Shown: positions 50,390 to 59,045 of the stretch, one piece after another
Numbering within the stretch: the first letter of the stretch is position 1
Layout of the letters: every line of letters begins with the position of its first letter
DNA from: Saprospiraceae bacterium
GTDB taxonomy: Bacteria > Bacteroidota > Bacteroidia > Chitinophagales > Saprospiraceae
Length of the DNA: 64,000 nucleotides
Assembly (NCBI GenBank): GCA_016715405.1
Contig: JADKAE010000050.1
Span: 1 to 64,000, forward strand
Reading direction: 5' to 3'
Program-made: the position numbers and the translations under genes
The notes under the pieces: generated by a model
Databases searched by the model: none
Seen by the model: only the letters and a program-made list of their open reading frames with translations
What the model was told of the DNA's origin: nothing

Positions 50390-53300
50390 ATGAAACCAAC
50401 TACTACTATTGGTTTACTCTTGATTTCGCTTATTGTAGTAGTAAGCATCCCTGTGAATGGACAAAGCATCTGGCCTGGAGATGCGAATAACAACGGCAAA
50501 GTAAATGCTATAGACCTGTTGTATTGGGGGGCAGCCTATGGCAGCATGGGTTCTCCTCGAAATAACGTGAGCACGGCCTGGCAAGCTCAACAAATGCCAC
50601 CGCCCTGGTTGCAACAATTTCCCGGTAATGTCAACTATGCCTATGCAGACTGCAATGGCGACGGTATCATCAATGACGCCGACATGGACAATGCTATTGT
50701 GGAAAACTACGGCAAAACCCACGGTGCGGTAAACGATGAAGATTTTGAAATCGGCTTACCGGGTTTTGATCCGACCTTGGGCGTGATAGCCAACGCGAGT
50801 ATTGTTGCACCGGGTCAGGAAATCACGCTTACCTTTTCACTGGGCGATGCTGATTTTCCCATTTCTAACTTTTACGGCGTAGCCTTTACGCTGGAATATT
50901 CCAGCCAACTGGTGATGGGCAATACTTTCCTTTTTCTGCCTGAATCAGGGGGGTGGACTGCCCCGCAGGGCTCGCTCCATCATCTGGCCATTAGCAACCC
51001 CCAATCCGGTGTGGCAGGTATAGCGCTCACCCGTAGCGATCTGAGCGAAGTGAGCGGATATGGCAATATAGGCAAGCTGTCTATTTTTGCCGGTCAATTG
51101 CCCCAAGGGGTGGTTTCTGATACGATTCTCTTTAAGGTCGGTAATATCTATCTTGTAGATAAAAACCTCCAAACCACCCGCGTGGCGAATAGCCAGGCCC
51201 GCGTGGTAATAAGCAGTGTAAGTAGCCCACAAACGTTATGCCCTCCTGTGGTTGAACCCGTTTGCGGGAGTAACGGGATTACATTTTTGAATTCATGTTA
51301 TGCCTTAGCAGCAGGCATCACGGATTATACGCCTGGGGTATGCTATGTGGGCTGCGTTAACCCCAATGAGATGAACCCCAATGCGGTCTGTCCTACAGTC
51401 TATCAACCCGTATGTGGCTGTAACGGAGTTACTTATCTCAATTCTTGCGAGGCGGAAGCCGCCGGGGTGGTAAGCTATGTCAACGGACCATGTAACGCAA
51501 ATACAACTTGCTACGATCCGATTTACGTGATCACAAGCGGCAATACTTCGCTCGATGCCACAACCGGCGTCATTACCAACAACTGCCCTCAGGATTACCA
51601 ACCGGTGTGCGGCTGTAATGGCGTAACTTATACAAATGCATGCGTAGCGGAGTCAAATGGCATTGTCTATTATACGCCCGGCACTTGCAACACGACCTGT
51701 GTTGACCCCACGCAGATGAACCCAAATGCTATCTGTACGTCGGTTTACGACCCCGTTTGCGGTTGTAACGGAATTACGTATATTAATGAATGTCAGGCCG
51801 ATGCGGCAGGCGTTATGAGCTATACGCCAGGTGTTTGCGGGCAATCTTCGCCCTGGTGTAACGAAGCTGTGCCCATCCAGTGCGGCGATTTTAAGGCGTA
51901 TGAAACCACGGTAGGCGCCGGCAATAATATCAATGCCTACCCAGGCTGCTCGGCTTCAACTTATCTGGGGCCCGACAGGGTGTATGTTTTAAATAAAACT
52001 ACCGTCGGAGACCTCCAAATCGGCCTGGAAATTATTACTCCGGGCCTCAATCTCGATATCTTTCTGCTCAGCGGCAGTTGCAGTCAGGTTACTTGTCTGC
52101 GATCGAGTACGACCAGCAACAACCAAACCAATAATGAGGGCATTGTGCTGGAAGATGCCCCAATAGGCGTCTACTATATTATTGTAGATGCTAAAAATGC
52201 CAACTGGCAAGGCGAATATCGCCTGGAAGTGAACTGCGGTTATCTCTATTGCGGCGACGCTATTAGTCTTACCTGCGGCCAGCCCTTTAGTTATAATAAC
52301 ATCAACGGCAACGATGATGTGTCGCTCTATGGGTGTGATAATAATATTTACAACGTAGAAAATAACGGCCCGGAGGTAGTACACTATTTTACTACTACCA
52401 GCGCAGGCCCTGTGACTATCAACCTGACCGGGTTGTCAGCCAACCTCGAGTTGTTCCTGTTGCGCTCCTGCGACCGTGGCGATTGCGTCACTTTTAGCCA
52501 AAACCCGGGGAACAGTAGTGAACAAATTTCAACTTATCTGCCCGCCGGTACTTACTATGTGGTCGTAGACGGCTATAACGGAGCTACCAGCAATTATAAC
52601 CTAACTGTCAACTGTAGTTCGGCCTGCAATTTTAACCTTACCAGCGTAACCTCTACGCCTTCCTCTTGCGGCCAAAGTAATGGCAGTATTACACTTATAT
52701 CATCAGGGGGCACAGCGGCTTACCTCGTGTATTTCAGCGGCCCCGTCTCGGGTAGTTTTACTACTTATAGCCACAACTGTACGATTTCTAACCTGCCCGC
52801 CGGCACCTATACTATTACCAAAATAGACGCTAACGGTTGTTCGGATACGGAAGTAGTGACGGTAGGCAGCCTGGGTAATCTCAATTTTACCCTTACGCCT
52901 GTGAATGCCACATGCGGAATGCCCGGTTCTCTTCACGTGGTTATTTCCAATAGCGTCGGTCCTTTTACGGTATATGTATCCGGACCGGTAAATGCTACGC
53001 TTAATACAAGTAGTACCAACTTTAATATTAATAACCTGCCCGCAGGTACCTATACGGTACAAATTACCAATGCGGCCGGTTGCTCTTCTTCGCACCAGGC
53101 AACTATTAGCTCCGGAGGCGGTAATTTCTATTTTACAGCAACGCCCAATGGCGCCACTTGTGGCCAGTCTGGTTCTATTCACGTGGTAACCCATTACGGA
53201 TCAGCACCCTATACCGTGGTAATACAGGGCCCCGTTAGCGGAAGTACGGTGACTTATAGCAACAATTTTAATATTATCAACCTGCCCGCCGGTACCTATA

Positions 53301-56300
53301 CCGTGACGATTGAGGATAACAACTGGTGTTCTTATACCACGGTGGTTACTATTCCAGGAGGTAATTTGTCTATAAATGCGGTTGTAAATAATGGGGTGTG
53401 CGGCCAATACGGGTCTATTGTAGTAGGAATTTCTAATGGCTCGCCACCGTATACTATTACCTGGACGGGCCCGGTTACCGGCAATATTGTGACCAGTAGC
53501 TCAACCTATACCATTCCCAACTTACCCAATGGTACTTACCTGATCAAGGTAGAAGACGGCAACTGGTGCATGGCTCAAACTACAGTGTATGTCAATAATT
53601 CGGGGGGCTATCTTTCTACTACTGTAACGCCTAACCCCGGTATTTGTAACCAACCGGGGTCTATCTGGGTGGGAATGAATAATGGGACGGCGCCATTTTC
53701 GGTGAGTTGGACCGGCCCGGTTAACGGCAACACGACGACTTTTGCCTACAGCCTGAACATACCCAATTTACCGGCAGGTAGTTACACGGTTACGGTGGTA
53801 GATGTCAACGGCTGCTCAAAAACGACAACGGTAGTTGTGACCACTTCGAGCAATCTCAATGTGATAGCGGCGCCCGAACCGGCGATCTGTGGCCAAAACG
53901 GGGCCATCTGGCTCGACTTCTATAATGGCGTCGCGCCCTATACGATCACCTGGGCAGGCCCTGTAAACGGCTCAGCCACCACGGCTTCTAATGGATATAA
54001 TATAACAAACCTGCCTTCCGGCACCTACATCGTTACCGTGACGAGCGCCAACGGTTGCTCGAAAACGACGACAGTGGTAGTGCCTTCTTCGGGCAATCTC
54101 AACGTAATAGCGGCACCCGAACCGGCGATCTGCGGCCAAAACGGAGCCATCTGGCTCGACTTCTATAATGGCGTCGCGCCCTATACGATCACCTGGGTAG
54201 GCCCTGTAAACGGCTCAGCTACCACGGCATCCAATGGCTATAATATCAATAACCTGCCTTCCGGCACCTACATCGTTACCGTGACGAGCGCCAACGGTTG
54301 CTCGAAAACGACGACGGTAGTAGTGCCTTCCAGTGCAGGCAATCTTAATGTGATAGCAGCGCCCGAACCGGCGATCTGCGGCCAAAACGGAGCCATCTGG
54401 CTCGACTTCTTCAATGGTGTCGCACCTTATACGATTGTCTGGTCAGGGCCTGTAAACGGCTCAGCCACCACGGCATCCAATGGATTTAATATCGCCAATC
54501 TTCCCGCAGGCACTTACACGATCGTAGTGACCAGCGCCAACGGCTGCAGCGATACGGTGGTGGTTACGCTGCCCACTACCACTGGCTATATTGATATTGT
54601 GGGCTCGCCAAGTCCAGGCAACTGCAACCAGTATGGCTATATTCATATTGGTATAAATAGCGGTTCACCCAACTTTACTGTAACCTGGACCGGCCCCGTC
54701 TCCGGCTCGGCTACTACTTCCAACTTTTTCTATAATATCGCTAACCTGCCCAGCGGCACTTATACCATTATCGTAACTGACGCCAACGGTTGTACCGATA
54801 CGGTTGTCGTTACCCTCAACAACGGACAGGGGAACATTGACCTGCAAGCCGCACTGATCTACAACGAATGCGGCCAATACAATACCATCTGGATAGATAT
54901 CATTGGTGGCAACGGCCCGTATGTTATCATGTGGACGGGCACCGTAAACGGCATGGTAACGATACCCGGCAATGCTTATGAAATCCCGGATTTACCTCCA
55001 GGTACATATACGATCAAAGTTACCGACATATACGGGTGTATGGATACCGTGGTCATTATCGTTTACCCTGCGCCGGTCAACCTGTTTACAGCTTCACCCG
55101 GTAGCGGCCTATGCGGGGCATTAGGCTCCATCAACGTCAATGTTACTGCTGGTACTTCCAACTATACCTTAACCTGGGCGGGCCCAGTAAGCGGGTCGAC
55201 CACGATAGCCGGGCTCTCTTATACTATTCCTAACCTGCCGGCAGGCGTTTACACCTTAACCCTGGTTGATGCCAACGGCTGTGCAGAAACGGAAACCGTT
55301 ACGATTGTGTATAACAGTCCTGTCAATTTGCAAGCATCGCTGATTTACAACGAATGTGGGCAGTATAATACGATTTGGATCGATATCGTAGGAGGCACGG
55401 GGCCTTATGTGATTATGTGGACGGGCACTGTGAACGGCATGGTGACGATACCTGGTAACGCCTACGAAATCCCGAACTTACCGCCGGGTACCTATACCAT
55501 TAAAGTTACCGATATTTATGGATGTATGGATACGCAGATTATTATAGTGTATCCTGCGCCTATCAATATTTTTACTGCTACTCCCAATAATGGGCTGTGC
55601 GGGTCTACCGGGTCAATAGGCATTAGTATAACTGGCGGCACACCCAACTACAGCCTGAGTTGGAGCGGCCCTGTTTCGGGCTCAGCTACAGTAAGTGGCG
55701 TCGCTTATACTATCCAAAACCTGCCGAGCGGCACCTACACGATTGTATTGATTGATTCGAACGGTTGCGCAGAAACAGAAACGGTAGTGGTCAACAACAA
55801 TATCAGTGCCATTGACCTTGTCGTCACTCCGGTGCCGGGCAATTGCAATCAGAACGGCTCGCTGTGGGTAGATATCAACGGCGGACACGCTCCCTTTGTG
55901 CTCACCTGGAACGGCCCGGTTTCGGGATCTGTTACGATCAGTATTAATGGTTATAGCATTCCTAATCTACCCAGTGGCACCTATGTAGTGACGGTGACCG
56001 ACAGTTACGGCTGTACAGATACCGTGACTGTTGTACTGGTCAACAATAGTGGCAACCTCAGCATTACGGCTGTGCCGATAAATGGCGATTGCGGCCAGCC
56101 TGGCTCGATCCATGTCGGCATTACCGGCGGCACGCCGGGCTTTATGGTCATGTGGACCGGCCCCGTGTCGGGTATGGTCACTACGAACGACTTTTTTTAC
56201 AATATTAATAACCTGCCCAGCGGCACCTATACCGTGACGGTAAAAGACGCCAATAACTGTACGGATACAGAAGTGGTGGTAATTAACAATGCCGGTGGCG

Positions 56301-58945
56301 ATCTGCAGGTAAGTATCATGCCTACCTACGGGGGGTGCGGCGAGTTGGGAGCTATATGGATAGATTTCCTCAATGGCACACCGCCGTATACCGTAACCTG
56401 GGTCGGCCCCGTATCGGGTTCTACCACAGTTAATGCTATTTTCTATGACATCCCCGATTTACCCGGTGGCCTATACAAAGTGACGATCACCGATGTGAAT
56501 GGCTGTATGTATATGGAGTGGGTGACGGTAATCACCGTAGTAGACAACCTTGGCGCTACATATACAGCTATCAATGGCGGTTGCGGCCAGCAAGGTTCTA
56601 TCCAGGTGAATATTACCGGCGGCACCCCCGCGTATACGCTTAATTGGAGCAGTGTAAACGCCAGTGGCTCATTTACAACCAATAATACGAGCTATACCAT
56701 CAGCGGCCTGCCTACCGGTATCTACGGCATTACAATTACGGACAGCAATGGTTGTACGGAGACGGGCAGCACGCAAATCCTCAATTCGCCTACCAACCTG
56801 AGTGCGCTGGCTACGCCAATGAATGGCAACTGCAATCAGAACGGCGCTATCATGCTCACCATCGGTGGCGGTACGACCCCCTACTCGATCACCTGGAACG
56901 GCCCCGAGTCGGGAAGCGCTTCTACGTCTTCTTCGAGCTATCTGATAGGCGACCTGAACCCAGGCGCATATACCATCACGATCACGGACTCTGGCAACTG
57001 CAGCGCGGTGCGCTCTGCCCAGGTCAATGCCGATTCGCAAGGACCAGTGGCCGGATTTAGTACGGCTACTAATATGATGACGGCGAGCTTTACCAATATT
57101 TCTTCTCAAGGTACTTATTCGTGGAACTTTGGCGATGGCGGTACCTCTACACAGACGAACCCGTCGCATACCTACCAGTCTCCCGGCGTTTACCAGGTTT
57201 GTCTAACGGTTACGAATTCCTGTGGCACAGATACGGAATGCCATACCGTTACGATTCAAGCACCGCCCAGTGTGGTTATTCTGGACGTGGGTGAGGTCAG
57301 CGGCACCTCGGGATCTATTGTGAATGTGCCTGTGACGATCACTAACTGCGATTTACTGGTTTCGCTGGCCGGTTCGCTGAATATTGATAACCCGCTTATT
57401 GCCGATATAGTCGGCGTAAGTGCGGGGGCCATCCTGCCGCAATACAGCCCGGTAAATAATACGTTTACCTACTACGACAATACAGGACAGGGCATTCCCG
57501 TCACCGACGGCCAAATCCTGTTCTACCTGCAGGTGCAACTTACCGGCAACCCCGGCACTTCAACCGACATTACGCTGGTTAATGCGCCGCTGGCTATCGA
57601 AGTGGGTAGTATTGTAAATGGTATTCCTACTACCTTGCCTTTCCTGACCATTGAAGGTACGGTTACCATCAACTTTACCGGCGCGGTACAAGGCGAAGTA
57701 GCTACTTTCTGGGGGGCAGGCATTCCCAACGCGCTGGTGACGGCAAGCGGAGCTTCTTCGATTACCGCCCAAGAGTACACCGACCAGAACGGACATTACT
57801 TGTTGCCCGATCTGCCGCTTGGTGAAATGTACGACATCACCGCAGCCAGGGATACCATGCCCGAAAATGGGCTGTCGACATACGCCCTCTTTATCGGTCA
57901 GCGCTTTATTCTGGGTATGCAACCGCCGCAGATTTATTCGCCCTACCAGGTTATTGCAGGCGATGCTAACTGCAACGGCGCATTTACTACGCTCGATTTG
58001 TTCATCATCCAGCAATTGATTATCGGCGCTACCGATGACTTCCTGCAGTGCCCCTCCTGGGTGTTTGTGGCCGAAGGCGGCAATATGCCCGTCAACTTCG
58101 ACGCTTATAACGTATTCCCTTACCCGGAGATGGACCAGATGATGGTGATGCACGATACGCTTGCAGATTTTATAGGGGTTAAAATCGGCGACATTCTCGG
58201 CCAGGCTAATCCCAATATGCTGCAAGGCGAAGATGACATCGACGAACGCGGCAATGGCGTACTCGAATTGGTCACCGCTAACCGAAGTGTCAAAGCCGGC
58301 GAAACCGTAGAATTGACCTTCCGGGCACGCAACTTCGAGGATATCGTCAGCTACCAGATGGGCTTGTGGTTCGACGCTTCACAACTGCAATATGACGGCT
58401 TCGAAAAAACGGGTAAAACCGAGTTTGCTACTGTAGCCGCCGGCGACCGCGAGTCGGCAGAAGGCCTCCTGCGCCTTAGCTGGTTTAGCGTAGACGGACA
58501 AGGCGTGTCGGCTAATAGCACCGAACATTTGTTTACGGTTAGTTTCCGCGCCCTCAACGATATCGAAAATCTGGAAGGATTGCTCGATATCCGCGGTGAA
58601 AACATGCGCACGGAAGCCCATAACACGGCTGCCGACCGATTGAATATCACCCTTGCTTTTGAATCTGAGCAGGCAATTACTACTGCGGACTACCAGTTGT
58701 ACCAAAACGTGCCCAACCCCTTCAAGGGCCTTACTACCATCAGCTTTGACCTGCCCGAAGATATGCAGGCCGAATTGCTGGTGCACGATCAACTGGGCCA
58801 ACTGATTCGCCGTACGGAAGATTCCTACAGCAAAGGTCGCAACGATGTACAATGGCTTACCGAATCGCTTGCTCCCGGTGTCTATACTTACACGTTGAGG
58901 ACCAAAGATTTTTCGGATACGAAGCATATGGTTATTTTGAGGTAA
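50390..58945 (+). CDS. Giant T9SS surface protein: dockerin-like, Kazal, PPC-like, 18 SprB repeats, PKD, cohesin-like
   Basis: The 2851-residue protein is unbroken. From the start at 50390: signal peptide 1-26; two dockerin-type calcium loops (D-A-N-N-N-G-K-V-N and D-C-N-G-D-G-I-I-N, ~30-100); a cohesin-like sandwich (~135-285); four Kazal-type inhibitor domains with PVCGCNGVTY cores (~283-483); two pre-peptidase C-terminal-like domains (~485-745); 18 SprB-type repeats of ~81 residues (~745-2217), each with GPVSGS-, NLPAGTYT- and D-NGC-like motifs; a PKD domain (~2219-2295); a second cohesin-like domain; a carboxypeptidase-regulatory-like domain; a third dockerin-type loop (DANCNGAFTTLD); a further cohesin-like domain; and a T9SS type A sorting domain (~2768-2851). 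SprB of Flavobacterium is a gliding adhesin. This protein is probably a surface adhesin. The Kazal domains suggest protease binding. Confidence 0.9.
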   Translation: MKPTTTIGLLLISLIVVVSIPVNGQSIWPGDANNNGKVNAIDLLYWGAAYGSMGSPRNNVSTAWQAQQMPPPWLQQFPGNVNYAYADCNGDGIINDADMDNAIVENYGKTHGAVNDEDFEIGLPGFDPTLGVIANASIVAPGQEITLTFSLGDADFPISNFYGVAFTLEYSSQLVMGNTFLFLPESGGWTAPQGSLHHLAISNPQSGVAGIALTRSDLSEVSGYGNIGKLSIFAGQLPQGVVSDTILFKVGNIYLVDKNLQTTRVANSQARVVISSVSSPQTLCPPVVEPVCGSNGITFLNSCYALAAGITDYTPGVCYVGCVNPNEMNPNAVCPTVYQPVCGCNGVTYLNSCEAEAAGVVSYVNGPCNANTTCYDPIYVITSGNTSLDATTGVITNNCPQDYQPVCGCNGVTYTNACVAESNGIVYYTPGTCNTTCVDPTQMNPNAICTSVYDPVCGCNGITYINECQADAAGVMSYTPGVCGQSSPWCNEAVPIQCGDFKAYETTVGAGNNINAYPGCSASTYLGPDRVYVLNKTTVGDLQIGLEIITPGLNLDIFLLSGSCSQVTCLRSSTTSNNQTNNEGIVLEDAPIGVYYIIVDAKNANWQGEYRLEVNCGYLYCGDAISLTCGQPFSYNNINGNDDVSLYGCDNNIYNVENNGPEVVHYFTTTSAGPVTINLTGLSANLELFLLRSCDRGDCVTFSQNPGNSSEQISTYLPAGTYYVVVDGYNGATSNYNLTVNCSSACNFNLTSVTSTPSSCGQSNGSITLISSGGTAAYLVYFSGPVSGSFTTYSHNCTISNLPAGTYTITKIDANGCSDTEVVTVGSLGNLNFTLTPVNATCGMPGSLHVVISNSVGPFTVYVSGPVNATLNTSSTNFNINNLPAGTYTVQITNAAGCSSSHQATISSGGGNFYFTATPNGATCGQSGSIHVVTHYGSAPYTVVIQGPVSGSTVTYSNNFNIINLPAGTYTVTIEDNNWCSYTTVVTIPGGNLSINAVVNNGVCGQYGSIVVGISNGSPPYTITWTGPVTGNIVTSSSTYTIPNLPNGTYLIKVEDGNWCMAQTTVYVNNSGGYLSTTVTPNPGICNQPGSIWVGMNNGTAPFSVSWTGPVNGNTTTFAYSLNIPNLPAGSYTVTVVDVNGCSKTTTVVVTTSSNLNVIAAPEPAICGQNGAIWLDFYNGVAPYTITWAGPVNGSATTASNGYNITNLPSGTYIVTVTSANGCSKTTTVVVPSSGNLNVIAAPEPAICGQNGAIWLDFYNGVAPYTITWVGPVNGSATTASNGYNINNLPSGTYIVTVTSANGCSKTTTVVVPSSAGNLNVIAAPEPAICGQNGAIWLDFFNGVAPYTIVWSGPVNGSATTASNGFNIANLPAGTYTIVVTSANGCSDTVVVTLPTTTGYIDIVGSPSPGNCNQYGYIHIGINSGSPNFTVTWTGPVSGSATTSNFFYNIANLPSGTYTIIVTDANGCTDTVVVTLNNGQGNIDLQAALIYNECGQYNTIWIDIIGGNGPYVIMWTGTVNGMVTIPGNAYEIPDLPPGTYTIKVTDIYGCMDTVVIIVYPAPVNLFTASPGSGLCGALGSINVNVTAGTSNYTLTWAGPVSGSTTIAGLSYTIPNLPAGVYTLTLVDANGCAETETVTIVYNSPVNLQASLIYNECGQYNTIWIDIVGGTGPYVIMWTGTVNGMVTIPGNAYEIPNLPPGTYTIKVTDIYGCMDTQIIIVYPAPINIFTATPNNGLCGSTGSIGISITGGTPNYSLSWSGPVSGSATVSGVAYTIQNLPSGTYTIVLIDSNGCAETETVVVNNNISAIDLVVTPVPGNCNQNGSLWVDINGGHAPFVLTWNGPVSGSVTISINGYSIPNLPSGTYVVTVTDSYGCTDTVTVVLVNNSGNLSITAVPINGDCGQPGSIHVGITGGTPGFMVMWTGPVSGMVTTNDFFYNINNLPSGTYTVTVKDANNCTDTEVVVINNAGGDLQVSIMPTYGGCGELGAIWIDFLNGTPPYTVTWVGPVSGSTTVNAIFYDIPDLPGGLYKVTITDVNGCMYMEWVTVITVVDNLGATYTAINGGCGQQGSIQVNITGGTPAYTLNWSSVNASGSFTTNNTSYTISGLPTGIYGITITDSNGCTETGSTQILNSPTNLSALATPMNGNCNQNGAIMLTIGGGTTPYSITWNGPESGSASTSSSSYLIGDLNPGAYTITITDSGNCSAVRSAQVNADSQGPVAGFSTATNMMTASFTNISSQGTYSWNFGDGGTSTQTNPSHTYQSPGVYQVCLTVTNSCGTDTECHTVTIQAPPSVVILDVGEVSGTSGSIVNVPVTITNCDLLVSLAGSLNIDNPLIADIVGVSAGAILPQYSPVNNTFTYYDNTGQGIPVTDGQILFYLQVQLTGNPGTSTDITLVNAPLAIEVGSIVNGIPTTLPFLTIEGTVTINFTGAVQGEVATFWGAGIPNALVTASGASSITAQEYTDQNGHYLLPDLPLGEMYDITAARDTMPENGLSTYALFIGQRFILGMQPPQIYSPYQVIAGDANCNGAFTTLDLFIIQQLIIGATDDFLQCPSWVFVAEGGNMPVNFDAYNVFPYPEMDQMMVMHDTLADFIGVKIGDILGQANPNMLQGEDDIDERGNGVLELVTANRSVKAGETVELTFRARNFEDIVSYQMGLWFDASQLQYDGFEKTGKTEFATVAAGDRESAEGLLRLSWFSVDGQGVSANSTEHLFTVSFRALNDIENLEGLLDIRGENMRTEAHNTAADRLNITLAFESEQAITTADYQLYQNVPNPFKGLTTISFDLPEDMQAELLVHDQLGQLIRRTEDSYSKGRNDVQWLTESLAPGVYTYTLRTKDFSDTKHMVILR
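51238..51840 (+). other. Four tandem Kazal-type inhibitor domains (within the giant adhesin)
   Basis: Cys-rich domains lie at about 51238-51336, 51388-51492, 51583-51687 and 51733-51839. Domains 2-4 have PVCGCNG-x-TY-x-N-x-C; domain 1 has SNGITF and lacks one Cys of that core. This is the bacterial Kazal-like pattern for serine protease inhibitors. The residues before each PVCG core (EVEP, VYQP, DYQP and VYDP-like) differ, so the specificities may differ. Confidence 0.8.
52625..57040 (+). repeat. Array of 18 SprB-type coding repeats, ~245-bp unit
   Basis: Eighteen units of about 81 codons each follow one another without spacers. Units 6, 7 and 8 (about 53851-54585) are almost identical in DNA, with only a few substitutions. 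Units 10-11 and 12-13 (about 54830-55570 and following) are a duplicated pair, recognisable by the shared phrase NECGQYNTIWIDI in units 10 and 12. The array is otherwise diverged, so duplication has happened at different times. Confidence 0.9.
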
Positions 58946-58960
58946 ATGCGGTTGTCAGTT

Positions 58961-59012
58961 GTCGGTTGTCAGTTGTCGGTTCTCTGAAAAGAACGGATAA
59001 CTGACAACCGAC
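58961..59012 (+). terminator. Hairpin between giant adhesin and cohesin-like protein genes
   Basis: The arm at 58961-58982 and the arm at 58991-59012 are complementary at 20 of 22 positions across an 8-base loop. It uses the same GTCGGTTGTCAGTT arm as the hairpin after rpoN. There is no T-run, so partial termination, attenuating the downstream genes, is as likely as a full stop. Confidence 0.55.
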
Positions 59013-59045
59013 AACCGACCACCCCTTCCCCCAACCGATTTAACT

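Noticed and set aside
52625..57040. Regular ~245-bp repeats suggesting a CRISPR or satellite array
   Set aside because: The period is in frame, encodes SprB domains and has no spacer structure or adjacent cas genes.
57560..58225. 221-codon minus-strand open frame
   Set aside because: It is a shadow of the giant adhesin reading frame.
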